Counted from the stretch's first letter, positions 1-11,812 are shown. The stretch is 64,000 nt of DNA from Prostheceraeus crozeri (GCA_907163375.1 CAJQUW010004756.1:496001-560000); one strand, 5' to 3'. Numbers and translations are program-made. Notes: generated by a model not told the origin, from the sequence alone.

Positions 1-401
1 TACCTTGGTCATCATCATATCTATGAATTACACCTATTTACACCACTGTGGTAGAATAAATAGAATAGTGGTATGCATAGAATTAACTAAAAATTTTTTC
101 GAAAAATATGAGATATGCAGGTAGGTCTATATGTACAATATAAGCATAGATTTCCTGTAATTGCGGAGGAATTCATATACTTAGCATAGTTTTACTGATC
201 ATGGACAATATGTAGGCTCTTGTTTGATGGATGCAAGGAGATATAAGCTATGCGCATTAACATTCATAAACTCTAAAGGTATGAAACAAATGATTCATTC
301 ATACCAATTCTATGATTTACGTGTGAGTTGCCGCCGAATATAAGACTACGAATAAGGGTGTCGCGATGTGAAAAAGGCGGAGAAACACTGTTCTAGAGCC
401 T
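1..401. other. No gene recognised
   Basis: AT-rich non-coding sequence. I see no splice-bounded coding stretch, RNA gene or element end here. Confidence 0.5.
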
Positions 402-560
402 GCAGAATTTGATCAATCGCCACAAAACTTCACATACAAATCAACGAGAGTATTTTCTACCTACATAGGACATTTTATGGAGATTGGATAAGCAGTTCAG
501 AAATTCGTGGCGTTGGTGTGATGTCCAAGCTATATCTACCTGTCAGATGTGACGGTAATA
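402..560 (+). repeat. Partial copy of a foldback repeat family
   Basis: The stretch beginning with a GATCAATCGCCACAAAAC-like motif aligns by eye to the left arm of the repeats at 5090-5690 and 14470-15140. Shared blocks are the CAATCGxCACAAAA motif, a TATTTTCTACC block about 40 bp later, and GATGTGAC about 150 bp in. No matching right arm is clear, so it is probably a truncated or diverged copy. Confidence 0.5.
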
Positions 561-813
561 TGTACGACTGCAATGTGCACGACCATTCTCTCCGAAGTGA
601 GTTGTTCTCCAGTTTGACATGCGCAACGACTTCTAGAATGACTAACGTAAAAACAAGTAGATGACATCGCATGAAAAATGATGAGGTCCTAGGATATGGC
701 GGGATCATCACTTGCCTAACTATCGTATGACTAATGAAAGTAATGTCAATATTCCAAGCGATATCTGCGATCTTTAAGAAAAAAGGTTCCAAATTTCGCA
801 TTCCCAACCGCAT

Positions 814-1838
814 CAGAGATGTAACCGGTCGCCGGTAGACCGGCGCAGGTCCCCGGTCCGGTCCGGTCTGAAAAATCAGACCGGCCAATACCGGCAGAGA
901 CGGTCACATCGGCATAATTTCATCCGGTATGATGTGAGGAAGCGTCCTTCATGTTGAATCCATCATGTCAATCAGTAAATTGTTAATTTTAGCAGCCGCT
1001 TTCAAGGCACATTTACATATGGTATGCGCTCTCCTCTAGGCGTGAAAACTTCCGTGCAGGCAATTCTGATATCTATCCGCTACGCACTTTCCCGTTCGAT
1101 GCTTGATGACTTGATCACGTGCTTTCACCAGCAAGGCGCGCGATCTTCTCAGTTAACAGTGACTGTTTCTCGGTTCTAGGAAGGCTACCGGCAAGGTCAA
1201 CGACAAACGCTAAAACAATAGACAGCCTGTGATTGGCGATCTTGACATTTTTGTCCTACTCCTTATGAACTGATTTTCATTTAGTCACTTATGCTGCTAT
1301 GCTGTGCTCGCCGAGTGTGTTACCTTCGCATTTGTCGAAACTGCTGCATAAACCTAGCTCTAGACAAAATCAAATTAAGTGTTCCTAGCCTAGGCTAGGA
1401 ATTGTAACATTCTAACATGTAGCTAGGGCCTGCTAAGCATATAACAGGCAGGTCTAGCCTACTATAAAGGACCTATCTGGTACAAGATGGGCCTATATAT
1501 AAAGGCCTAAATATAGTGCATCGTAGGCCTGTACATTATATTAATGCCTACCTACAGCTATACATCAATCTTATGCTTAGTCTACTCTATGAGCCAATAG
1601 CCTAGTAGGCTCGCACATCAGGTTTCGGCCTACAGCCTCCATAACTGACCTCACGATAGGCTTATTCGCTTGTAATCTTATGCGGTATCAAGTTATAGGC
1701 AACAATGTTTAACTCTATATATTCATCGAAAGATCCGGTCGCCGGTCCAATGCCGGTCGTCGGTTCACTGCCGGACGCCGGTATACCGGTGCCGGTCGCC
1801 GGTCCGGTCTGGAATATTCCGGACCGGTTACATCTCTA
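814..1838. mobile_element. hAT-like non-autonomous element with CCGG-rich ends
   Basis: The element is bounded by the 8-bp direct repeat AACCGCAT at 806-813 and 1839-1846, which is an exact target-site duplication of hAT length. The ends are inverted: CAGAGATGTAACCGGTC on the left, and the complement of the right end reads TAGAGATGTAACCGGTC. Inside each end lies an array of CCGGTC/GCCGG words (about 820-890 and 1733-1830), which resembles the subterminal repeats that hAT transposases bind. The central 850 bp has no credible transposase reading frame, so it would need a transposase supplied in trans. The exact duplication suggests a fairly recent insertion. The TIR resembles that of the element at 58256-58830. 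Confidence 0.8.
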
Positions 1839-1846
1839 AACCGCAT

Positions 1847-3130
1847 AAAAACGAAGTTTTGTAAGGACAACGATCTCTCAGTTAATCTATGATTGTTGCT
1901 ATTAATCAAAATGGAAATAGCACAATGTGCTGATAGTTCATGAAAAATAGTTTTTTCTCGGGCTCAGGATTTAAGCATAGAAACGATCGATGGAGGTTGC
2001 GTTTCCAATCGCAGATAAGGCACAATGACATACCTAGTCCCTGTCATCAAGGTACATATTTTGGCCAAGCAAGCCTTCACGAGTCATATATCAACATCCG
2101 CTATCCAGCTCTAATCTGAAGTCAATGTCATTCGAAATAAAAGCGTAGCTGTAGACAACATTTCTGGGGAAAATAAAGACGCTACAATATTTGTTTCATT
2201 TTTCTGTGAGCTGTTCGGTGTCTAGAAAAGCATGAACTTGTTTAGTAGGCTTTCTTTTTGAACGGCTGCTGTCATAGTTGACTGCGTATTGGACAAGCAA
2301 ATAGTATTTTTTAAGAAAAGCAACCAATGGAGACCTAAAAGTTTCCATATCTCAATTCGATTCGAATCTGAATTTGCTGATTCTCAAGTCCCTATGATAC
2401 TCATGTTTATCGATTTCATGGCAAGTTTCTCACATTTTAGACAATATCTAGAAGCAAGGGAAAGTGATTGCTTCTTTTGTCTACATTGTCGTATTCCCAA
2501 ACATAAATCAGTTCAATGCTACAGAAGTTGTAACATCATCAAAAGAAGAAGTGCCGCTCTAATAATTAACATCTTATCTTCATTTGAGATCTTCGCTTTC
2601 CACTTTGATCATCAGTATTCTTCAAGATCTCGTTAGCATTGCTTTTTAGCTCCAGATTCAAAGACTTTTAATTCAATGAATTTTCCGACAAACAAGTTGC
2701 AAATTTCGTTAATTTCCTCCTCCGCTAACGTGTCATTATTTGATTGATGATCTCGGAGAAGCGAGTTATTGATTGCAGCAAAGAACTCGTGCAGCGAGAG
2801 CTGTCAATTTTGAGTCAAAGAGCTAACCATTGAAATTGGAATTTAGAACGAATTTTAGTCACTCTAGAAGTACAACACTAGAAGTACAACTACAACTGTT
2901 CATATTTCAGATGGTGGTCAGAAAGACAGGTAACCTCAGTTCAAAACATTTTGTTCCTCTTGTTCATGGTTTTCGTACTCGATTACATCGAGTATCCGCT
3001 GGGTGATTGTTTCAGATAATCTACATTTTGGGAAGTTGCTGATATTTCTTGATTTTTTGAAATATTGAGAAATTTCTTATCCAACCCACATTTATGAAAT
3101 TCAGTCTTCAACCTATGTTCTTAAATAATA
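1847..3130. other. Non-coding, no gene recognised
   Basis: A 115-codon open frame at 2289-2636 (+) resembles nothing I know and has no supporting context. The rest is AT-rich sequence without visible structure. Confidence 0.5.
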
Positions 3131-3345
3131 AATTTTCATCCTGGAAAACTGGGCTTTCCTCTTAAACAAACTTAAATGACAGGTCCATTATTTGAAGAAA
3201 TTCATAAAATTGATTTATTCAAAATCTATTTCTAGTCTGTATAATGAAAAAGATTTTTCTTTGAGCTTCGCCGACTGCATTACCGCATATGAAATATAAT
3301 TTATATTTTGACTTTATGATCCGAAAAGTGAACTAGATTCTGTCG
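3131..3345 (+). repeat. Direct repeat, copy 1
   Basis: About 215 bp repeated in the same orientation at 3771-3982, with shared blocks such as ATCCTGGAAAACTGGGCTTT near the start and AAAAGTGAACTAGATT near the end. Identity looks like roughly 85 percent with small indels. The offset is about 640 bp, so this is either a diverged local duplication or two insertions of one short interspersed repeat. Confidence 0.75.
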
Positions 3346-3770
3346 CATTTTTAACCCGACGATTAGCGTAATTCAATATTCTTGCGAGACATTTTTTGTC
3401 GTTTCAATATGTAAATCACGATAATTAATCAATTAATAATTTTTTTAAAAAATAAAATGTTTGGTAAGCCTAGGCCTAAACGGCACCCATCATATTTTCC
3501 CATATGAACAGGCTATTATTTGATTCTATCATAATGCATCAGTTAACGGCATGCCTATTTCATACCAAGCAATATTATCCACCAAAAATTACCGGTAATT
3601 TTGCATTACTTATCTGATCTATATTAAGTATTCCCGCATATCACTTTAAGATAGGCGTGTTTTTTATTGTTGAGGGAGCAATGAGACGAGAGAGTATTGG
3701 AGGCCAGGCGATTATATTTTCGATATTACTTTTTACCCGGTGATTATTAGAGTCCCGGCGATAAATGATA

Positions 3771-3982
3771 AACTTTCATCCTGGAAAACTGGGCTTTCCT
3801 CATAAAAAAGTTAAATGACTGGTCCATTATTCGAAGAAATTCATAAAATTGATTTATTCAATATTTATTTGTAGTCGATATAATGTAAAAGATTTTTCTT
3901 TAACGTCGCCGACTACATTACCGTATATGAAATATAATTAATGTTTTGACTCTATGATCAGAAAAGTGAACTAGATTTTGTC
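3771..3982 (+). repeat. Direct repeat, copy 2
   Basis: Second copy of the repeat at 3131-3345, in the same orientation. The sequence between the two copies (3346-3770) is not repeated elsewhere that I can see. Confidence 0.75.
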
Positions 3983-5089
3983 ATATCAATGTCTGATGAT
4001 TATTCGTTGACTTGTTCTGTCCGTATAAAGCTTGCAAATAAAAAAGTTGTAGAATATTGCACAAGAGTTTGCGACGGATTTGCAAACTGTCGAAAGAGAA
4101 ATTAATAGATGGTGCAAAATAATTTGTGTGCGTGTATTAATGCTGATAAAGTTCATTTGGCAATCAAATTCATTCTTCGCATGAATTTCTAATGTATATT
4201 TATAGATGTTTCTTTCTCTTTCTTCCTTAATATACCTATCGATTGAGGAGTGTCATTACTAAAGCAAATGATGCTATAATAAGCTCATTTTGTTCGTGGG
4301 TGGATTATGATGTCAAGGAATTCTATTTTTCTATATTTATCAAATCAAAATGTGTTCATTGTAATACTTTTGATGTGAAACCGACAAGTTGACAATATAG
4401 TCAACATAGTATTTTAATAACAGGCGTCATTCCGGTTGCCATGTGACACCGCCAAGAATATTAGATGGAAGTTGAGTGGTCGACATGATCTTATCAATAT
4501 GATTTAATTATTAGTAGAAGTTGGAGACAAATTTCAATAACAATGTCCAATACTGTCTCCTCACGGAGATGTATACTTCCTGAGAATTTCAAGACGAGGA
4601 TCGGGAGCCAAAAGTTTAGGAAATCGCAGTTCTTTCAACCTAGTGTCCAAGATTTGCAGTTTACTAAACAGATAGCTATATCACATCAACGTGATATCAT
4701 TTTCAATTCTACTACACCGCATATCCGAAGCGATATCAGTAGCAACATGTTGTATACTAGGTTTGAAATTAAACAGAGCTTGACAGGCTTGAAATGGGAA
4801 TTTGAACCCGGAATTACATTCAATCATCTAGTTATCTGAATGAGCTTGTTAGATTGATCTGTCTCATTTTAATGATCTTAACCACTTGACTGCAGTCAAT
4901 CATCACGCAACAAGCCAAATGCAATATGCGGATTATCTCTTGACTGGAAGTTAGAGTGACTTCATGGATAAGTACTTCGTCATGTAGAAGTCTGAACTTT
5001 AATGTGCTTCCTATAAAGGGTATCTGCTGTTCCTATCAAATTGATACGAAACCGATCAATGATGTAGGTTTCTTTTTCACTGAAGAGTT
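3983..5089. other. Non-coding, no gene recognised
   Basis: AT-rich. A 98-codon open frame at 4543-4839 (+) shows no family resemblance. The last 100 bp may already belong to the foldback repeat that follows, because an AGGGTTATCTT block near 5100 is matched near 15100. Confidence 0.45.
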
Positions 5090-5690
5090 GTGGGTGCTCA
5101 AGGGTTATCTTCCCATCACGTTTCAAATTTGTCTAAAATCAGCAAAAATGAATCAATCGTCACAAAATTTCAGATACTCATAGTTGAGCATATTTTCTAC
5201 CCACATGCAAGAATTTATGCAAATCGAGAAGTATTGTTTGAATTAGAGGCGAAAACTTGAAGTGTATCGATGTCAGCAGATTGATGTGACTTCGTCTGTT
5301 CGACGTTCAATGTTCTCTTTCTGCGTCTTCGTCTCTTCCACTGCTGTTTGAAATCATCCCACGTCCACTACCCTACCACGTCCACACCTTTCTTAAGTTT
5401 CTTCAATTAAACATATTTAAGGATGTGGTCTGAGTCATTACCACTTCAAGAGTTGTCACGACATGACTTTGTTGATCTAGTGCTATCTGCTCAGACAATA
5501 AGGTCAGGCGAAATCAGATCGCTACACCTCACGTCATCGTCTCTAATTGAAAAAGTACTTTGCATAAAAATATCCTCAAATACATGTACGTGTCTTGAAG
5601 TTTTGTGACGTGATTGATTCATTTCTACGGATTTTAGACAAATTTGAAAACGTGGGGGGGGGAGAGATAGCCCATAAGTACCGAGCTGTG
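5090..5690. repeat. Foldback element (long inverted arms), copy 1
   Basis: The left arm carries CAAATTTGTCTAAAATC followed by ATGAATCAATCGTCACAAAA, and the right arm at 5605-5660 carries the complement (GATTGATTCATT then GATTTTAGACAAATTTG). Arms are roughly 150 bp around a 250-300 bp centre. The same architecture and words recur at 14470-15140 and in part at 402-560, so this is a dispersed family. No protein is encoded. Long-TIR or foldback DNA elements look like this. A target duplication could not be fixed by eye. Confidence 0.65.
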
Positions 5691-6569
5691 AATCTAGAAA
5701 CTCTACCCGCTAAATTCTATAAATGACACCGCCCTTTTCCGTGTTGAAATGAATGTTATTTGACAACATTGCTTGAAGCACTTCGGTTAGAGAGTGCTTG
5801 AAGAGAGCAGTTTATCTTTTCATGTTTTCAATTTATTTTTCCTTATTCATAAAAATCCTAGTTACGCAAGATTGACATGATTTAGTTTAAATCTGCCATA
5901 GAAGCTCTCTGCAAGTTTATCCCCACTTTGTTGTAAGCTGCTTTTAGCCTACTTTTCATTTGAGGCAAATGCTTGAGGGTTGGAAGAAACAAGACAGAGA
6001 ATTAATACTGCAATCAGCTGAAGGAGGGATCCTTGTAGATGCAAGTTTTGAAAAATGAGAATTTCCGACATCTGGGGTTTACGAGAAAAGAGTTCAAGCG
6101 GAGAACGTGGGCGTTATGTGTACAAAAAGTACCGGTTGTCTGAAGCAAATAGAGAGCTGTAAGTAGAGTTTGTGTGTAGGAGACAAGGGAATTGACCAGA
6201 AGACAAGAAGCCGAGTTAGGAAAAGTGATGCTTAAATGTCACTTCTTCTCTCCGCGGGCCTGGACGGCGCTGAGCCAGACCTTAAGTGGAGTGCTGTGAT
6301 TGTCCGGATATCTCTCCTGCAGACTTCTTGACACTCGGAACTTGACCTCTCGTCTAAATGATTGAAAGGCCAATCATTATTTGTCATGAAGATCATGGAG
6401 GTGTCGAAACTGAAAAGTGTGCGGCACACATTAGGATCGACGCGGTTGGGTGAAGTCAGGAGCACGTATCAACAGAATTGGTAGCACGCTCAAAGAGGCG
6501 AGATTAGGATGGTGCTGAGAAGAGAGAATGAATACGGAGGGAATTGTCTCGAGCATGAAAACTCCAGCA
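5691..6569. other. Non-coding, no gene recognised
   Basis: No repeat end, RNA gene or credible exon seen. The short open frame at 6232-6465 (-) has no recognisable content. Confidence 0.5.
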
Positions 6570-6790
6570 GCCATGTGGTCCGCGTGGCACAGTGGTTAAG
6601 TGCTTGGCCTAGTGATCTTTCGGTCCAGAGTTCGAGCCCCGAAAGTGTCATTGGAAGTCGTCAGGAAGGGCATCCGGACTAAAAGATCACACTGCTCCAG
6701 ATTAAAATCTGACCATGCCAGAACCGTCCAAGTCCCCAGTAAGGGGTAGTAGTGACGTAAAACCTTCAAAACAACAGCGATGAACAGTTC
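6570..6790 (+). repeat. tRNA-derived SINE
   Basis: An RNA polymerase III type-2 internal promoter is visible. The A box TGGCACAGTGG lies at 6585-6595 and the B box-like GAGTTCGAGCC at 6628-6638, about the spacing found in a tRNA. It is followed by a tRNA-unrelated body with GTGTCATTGGAAGTCG and GGAAGGGCATCC. The same head and the same body blocks occur at 25459-25590, which shows that this is a family and not a lone tRNA pseudogene. The 3' boundary is uncertain. Confidence 0.8.
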
Positions 6791-7580
6791 GATCACTATA
6801 CAAATCGACCAAAGAAGAGGGAAATTTCTCTTGTTTCAATTACTTGTTATATGTAACATTGTTTGTAAATTTGATATTTATTTTGGGATGCAGGTTAACA
6901 GGCAATGTCTTAACTACTGCTATCAAGTGCATTAGTCCGGTCCTCCTTTTCTTTCAACTCGATTGTTTTGAAACTAGACCCGCCTCAACATCTCTACGAC
7001 TACCTGACTCTTCACCAACTACCCACAGGGCGGAGCCTCGCGTATAATGCACATTCTGAGACTTCACCGCAACCATTAATGGAATTGCTAAAGGTCATGC
7101 GAGGACACATGATATTTTCGTCGGGTGCAATATCAACAAATGTCTACTATCTTGGTTTACAATTCTTTCCTGGATGACAGTTAACGAACGTAGCTTTCCA
7201 TTAAAGAGAAAGCGGCTATTATAGACAATAGGATTTTCTGTCAGGTATTAATCGGAAAGAACATGCATCGTAAATAGATGCTCTTGCCACCCTGACGTCA
7301 AACATCGACCTTTACATCGAAATTGACAAATGCAGAACACGCAATAAGAAAATTTTCATTGAGTTTGATTTCCACTCGAATGAAATACCTCCCATCTGGT
7401 AGGATGCGATAAGAATATTTTCTGATTCACAAACTTTATACAACCTGGGTTCAGAGTACATGAAAAGTTGATGTTTTTGCAAATGAAGTCTCATGAGAAT
7501 ACAATGCAGGATCCTCCTTAAAATGCGCGCTTTGCATGGAGGGCAGGACCGTAGTTAGTTAAGAAGTTAAGAAGTATTTT
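6791..7580. other. Non-coding, no gene recognised
   Basis: Small overlapping open frames around 6844-7177 show no homology signal. Nothing else is evident. Confidence 0.45.
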
Positions 7581-8278
7581 AGAGATTGAAAAGAGCTAGG
7601 TAAATTGATAAAATTTATCTGTAGTTGCTAGTCAGTGCAATCTATTTCTGCCACTATCATCAGGCAGTGAGTGAATAATTTGCAGAATAAAATTTGAAAT
7701 TCACATCAAGAGAAAGATAAAAAATATATGCAAAATACACAAAACCATGGCAAAAGAAGAGAAGGAGGTCTGCTGCAGGTAGTTAAGGGTTATAGAGTAC
7801 AACAGCAACAGTTTTGTCATTTGATAAAGATTCAACCAACCTTCGTTTGAGAGAAGCCCACTACATCAAGTTACAACCAAAGATCAACTCAAATCTTGAT
7901 CTTTAAACTATATATCTTATATTTAAACTTATCTTACTAACGAACTTGACAGTTATAGAGATCTCCTCTTTCATTGACTTTATTATTCCACAGCAATCAG
8001 ATTTTTAATTCACATCCTTTTTCTTCTTGTCAGGTCATTTACTATAAATGCTATTGGCACTATGTAACCCTTTACTACTTGTCTCAGAACTCCTTCTCTT
8101 CTTTTCTCTTGCCATAGTCTTGTATATTGTGTATATCTTGATGTGAATTTCAAATTTTATTCTGGAAATCATTCACTCACTGCCTGATGATGGATAAGGA
8201 TAGTCGCAGAAATATACTGCACTGATAAGCAATCACAGATGAATTCTATGAATTTACTTGGCTCTTTCCAGTCTCTAA
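7581..8278. repeat. Large inverted repeat (hairpin), about 217-bp arms
   Basis: Left arm 7581-7797 and right arm 8060-8278 are reverse complements at roughly 80-85 percent by eye. The longest identical block includes TCAGGCAGTGAGTGAAT and AAAATTTGAAATTCACATCAAG-like words. The loop is about 260 bp. No reading frame. The arms contain the words CTGATGATNG and GCAGAAATA, reminiscent of terminal repeats of Penelope-like elements that can sit in inverted orientation, but I cannot prove that origin. Confidence 0.75.
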
Positions 8279-9077
8279 GTAAGAATATGATGACTAGCCA
8301 AGGAATGCTCCCAATTAGTAAAGAAGGGCAATGCTAAAGGGGATAGGACGCTGTTTTCTATACTAGACAATATTGTCGTTGCAAATAGCTACGATGATAG
8401 CAGTAGAAATGTTGATTATTTAACACATAGTTTATCCGTTTTAAAAGTGTTATTCGATTTCCTGTTGATTACCTCTTTTGGCCATATTCTTGTTTTGGTA
8501 ATAAAAACGTCGATGGAATTAAAGCTTTTACTACATGCTTGTATTTTTCATGAAAAATATCATTTGAAACACAGTTATTGATGGTACTTTTGGGCAGTTA
8601 ACTACATGCACATGTAAAATATTGGCTCAGACATCACATGAAGGCAGTTCCGCTGTAATGGAATTCGCTACATATTTTGATCGCGAAATAATCTCTCTCC
8701 TGCGTCATGAGCTTACGAATTATTATCGGAAGACTATCGTCAACCGTTTTGTTTACATTCAATCCAATACTGAGTGCATCTAAATGCATGAAATTTTATG
8801 TCAGATCTCAGTGACAAGACGATGGGATATATTCTAGTGTAAAAATGCTATTTGTATCCAAGAAGAGAGAGATTTTTACCTGTAGCGAAAGTATTTTAGT
8901 CGAGGATAATCTACCACTCATGAGCATAATATGCTTTTAGATAGTCAGCAAGAAGCACATTTTTATGTTGCTTGAAAGCGTCAACAAGTGTAAAAAGTTG
9001 TTTGTTTCTAGTTTTTATCTTCGAGGTAAATTTGCAGTTAGAAGCACTTATAAGCAGAAATCACCAGGACGAGAGCA
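8279..9077. other. Non-coding, no gene recognised
   Basis: No element ends or exons seen. The final part abuts the 3' end of the minus-strand LINE fragment. Confidence 0.45.
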
Positions 9078-9689
9078 TCATGCTTTTTCTGCTTTTCGCC
9101 CTTGTCCACGTGGAACGGGATCAGACGGTTGTTGCCTTCTGATGGTGCGCCTCCACTCCTGTCGATCGTAGACCATTGCTGGATTCAGGTCCAGAGTGTG
9201 AAGATCCTCGGAGACCACTTGCGACCATGTTTTCCTTTGTCTTCCTCTCGGCCTGCTGCCTTCGACCTCCAATTGGAAAGATATTTTCGTCCAGTCATTC
9301 TCATCTCTTCTCAGAATGTGACCATGCCACCGCAGTCTTCTTCGTAGAACACTGAAAATACACTGCAGGTTCATCTTCTTTCTTAGGTTTTCACTCCTGT
9401 GTCCATCGGCCAGCCTCACACCGCACATTCTTCTCACCATTGCCTTTTCTGTCCATTCAATTTTCATGATCTGATCACTTTTCACTCCCCATGTATTACT
9501 CCCGTGCATTATCGCGCCACGGACACATACAGAATAAACCTGGGCTTTCATTTTCGAGATGGGAGATTTAGATGTCTGGAAAGATGCAAGTTTATGGAAC
9601 TTCTTCCATCCACACCTGGCTCTCGAAGTCACTGGAAGGACGGATCCACCGTCATGCAGGTTCACTAACTTGTGCAATATATATTTCAA
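9078..9689 (-). mobile_element. LINE ORF2 C-terminal fragment
   Basis: A 203-codon minus-strand frame ends in a natural stop and matches the C-terminal part of the reverse-transcriptase polyprotein of non-LTR retrotransposons. Motifs in order are RCGWKKFHKL, then VCVRGAIMHGSNTWG, then WTEKAMVRRMCGVRLAD, then RRRLRWHGHILRRDENDW, then EVEGSRPRGRQRKTW. These are the well-known thumb/connection motifs (CSETW, RLRWxGHVxR, GRGRPRKTW). Everything N-terminal (endonuclease and RT palm) is missing, as expected for 5'-truncated LINE insertion. The open frame persists to the stop, so the copy is not very old. A second, more decayed copy of the same family lies at 33844-34405 on the other strand. Confidence 0.85.
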
Positions 9690-10202
9690 AATTTATGTCT
9701 TGGAAAATAAACATTTTTAGCTATTTCCTTAATGGAGTTGTTTCCTCCTCTGTCTGCAATAGGGATTACAGCTCTGGTTTTTATAAGGGTGTTTGGATCC
9801 CGGGATTGATAAGTTGAAATATTCATCATCTCAGGAAGATGACTCTGTCTCCGAAGTTTGATTACAAGATCGCTGTCTGAATGGCGCGCGTGACTGCTAG
9901 AGACAGGTTATTCAAGGCTTTATCAATGATTGAAAGGCCCACTTATGATAGCACAATGCTATAAAGTGAATAAACGGTCACCAATTGCGAAGAAGCGCAC
10001 ACGTTTTACAAGTGTGTCAAAATGTATCGCATCTGTGACTTACTTGACTTTTCTCGTATTATTGCACATAATTATGTTTTTTTAAAATTATACAATTACA
10101 ATTTGTCATCAGTGCTTCCAACCGATTCATATAGCAACATAATTTGCTGCAATCAATCAACCTAAGCGTCAGCAAGGCGTGCTCTATATTATCAATTTGC
10201 TC
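9690..10202. other. Non-coding, no gene recognised
   Basis: AT-rich spacer between the LINE fragment and the DD41D transposon. Nothing recognised. Confidence 0.5.
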
Positions 10203-10204
10203 TA

Positions 10205-10234
10205 TACAAGGTGTTTCAAAAGTAGGCTAACAGT
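10205..10234 (+). repeat. Left terminal inverted repeat of DD41D element
   Basis: 30 bp, identical to the complement of 12251-12280. It is preceded by the TA target dinucleotide. Confidence 0.95.
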
Positions 10235-10544
10235 TGATTTTGCCCTAGGAAATCTATGTTGACCGTTCTATTGGCGATTTACACCTGAATCAGTCGATGG
10301 ATATCCATGATCAGTCCAACATGAGCCATAGACTTCGAAGTAATTGCTACTATCATTTAGAAGTCTATGCAGTAGCATTCCATTGGCAAAGGAATTTTGA
10401 AATCTATCATGGACAAGATATAGCACCAATCTGACATTACGTACATGGATATGTTCAATTAATTTGATTTGAATCAAACACTGTTAGTTTGACTTGAAGT
10501 GAATTAAACAAGCTTGAAGCTTTTTTGAATTTGCTGCTTCTGTC

Positions 10545-11609
10545 ATGTCAGGTCATCTAAAAGATGATCAGAGAAAATGGATTTTGAAATCCTTTTGGAA
10601 AAACAAGAATGCTGAAAAGGTGCGAATGGAATGGAGAGATGCCTTTCACAGCAATCCTCCATCAAGATTTGCTATTTATCGCATTCGAGATAAATTTGAA
10701 AAGACCGGTTCGGTAGAGAATGCACCGAAGTCAGGACGCCCTCGATCAGTTTCAATAACATCAAACGAGGAGCTAGTGGCCCAAACATTTGTTCAAAGTC
10801 CGAAGAAGTCAACAAGAAGAGCCTCATTGGAGTTGGACATTTCTCTAAGCTCTACTTGGAGACTGATGAGGAAAGTTGAGTTGAAACCATACCGACCCAG
10901 ACTGTTGCAGCACCTTCTACCGGATGATGCTGAACGACGCTTGCAGTTTGCTGTGCTCATGTTGTCGGAAATTCGGGAGAACCCAGATTTGCTTGACAAG
11001 ATAGTTTGGTCTGACGAAGCCACTTTCAAACTATCAGGTCACGTAAATAGACATAACTGTGTCTACTGGTTCCCTGAAAATCCGCACATGGTATCAACAA
11101 ATGAGCTGAACCAGCCTGGCTTAACCGTCTGGGCCGGTATGTCAAGCAACGGTGTGATTGGGCCAGTATTTTTTGAAAGAACTGTGACGGCTGAGGTGTA
11201 CCTTCAAATGCTCCAATCCTTTGCGATTCCTGAGATGCAGTCATTGAACAACTTCAATGAGCTGTACTTTCAGCAGGATGGTGCACCAGCGCATTTTGCA
11301 GTGAGTGTCAGAAGCTATCTGAATGACACTTTTCCAGGAAAGTGGATCGGGAGATGTGGTAGCATCCTTTGGCCTCCTCGCTCTCCCGATCTAACTCCGA
11401 TGGACTTTTTCTTTTGGGGCGTTGTAAAGGAGAAAGTGTACGGACGAAAACCTCACACACTTTCTCAACTCCGCTCCTACATCACAGATGCCTGTCAAGA
11501 GATCAGTGATGACAGGAACTTATGCAGAACTGTGTGCCACAGTGTGGCCGAAAGACTACAAGAATGTGCCGATGTCCATGGTGGACATTTTGAGCATTTG
11601 CGTTCGTGA
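10545..11609 (+). CDS. DD41D (rosa/Visitor-like) transposase, intact
   Basis: 354 aa, the DDE/D transposase that cuts and pastes the surrounding element in the nucleus. The N-terminal about 110 residues form the DNA-binding region: a helix-turn-helix-like start, then RIRDKFEKTGSVENAPKSGR, which resembles the paired-like domain linker with the GRPR-type minor-groove hook at residues 64-67. The catalytic domain carries WSDEATF (Asp157), QQDGAPAH (Asp245) and WPPRSPDLTPMDFFFWG, whose Asp287 aligns with the third Asp of mariner (the Asp in SPDLAPSD of Mos1). Asp245 to Asp287 leaves 41 residues, hence DD41D rather than mariner DD34D or Tc1 DD34E. The frame starts at the first ATG and runs to TGA with no interruption. 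It is closely similar in motif wording to transposases common in arthropod genomes. This is the best-preserved coding sequence of any transposon in the window. Confidence 0.93.
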   Translation: MSGHLKDDQRKWILKSFWKNKNAEKVRMEWRDAFHSNPPSRFAIYRIRDKFEKTGSVENAPKSGRPRSVSITSNEELVAQTFVQSPKKSTRRASLELDISLSSTWRLMRKVELKPYRPRLLQHLLPDDAERRLQFAVLMLSEIRENPDLLDKIVWSDEATFKLSGHVNRHNCVYWFPENPHMVSTNELNQPGLTVWAGMSSNGVIGPVFFERTVTAEVYLQMLQSFAIPEMQSLNNFNELYFQQDGAPAHFAVSVRSYLNDTFPGKWIGRCGSILWPPRSPDLTPMDFFFWGVVKEKVYGRKPHTLSQLRSYITDACQEISDDRNLCRTVCHSVAERLQECADVHGGHFEHLRS

Positions 11610-11737
11610 ATTTTTGCAACTTTAAGTTGATTAATTTTTTGATATGTTGAATAGGCCTTGGTTATTCATTTGTTCATTTTTTTGTTAGGAAACCAAGCAA
11701 ACAAAATGGTAGTTGTTTTAATGTTAATACCTTTATT

Positions 11738-11812
11738 AATTTCAGCCTCCTCCAGGCCATCGTCAGAAGCTTCTGACGATGGTCTAAGAGGAGGCTGGAA
11801 TTAACAAAGGTG
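11738..11812. repeat. Palindrome inside the DD41D element
   Basis: Near-perfect inverted repeat centred on AAGCTT at about 11770. The word GCCATCGTCAGAAG is followed by its complement CTTCTGACGATGG, and the pairing extends outward through CAGCCTCCTC/GAGGAGGCTGG to AATTTCAG/TGGAATTA. In RNA it would fold into a stem of about 30 bp. It lies just after the transposase stop, so it could act as a 3' processing or termination hairpin, or be a captured sequence. Confidence 0.85.

Noticed and set aside
2289-2636. 115-codon open frame
   Set aside because: No homology or splice support.
8182-8230. Hammerhead-ribozyme-like core (CTGATGA...GAAA) in the hairpin arms
   Set aside because: The conserved words are present, but stem II would have only two pairs and no convincing stem I/III partners are found. 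A covariance-model search would be needed.
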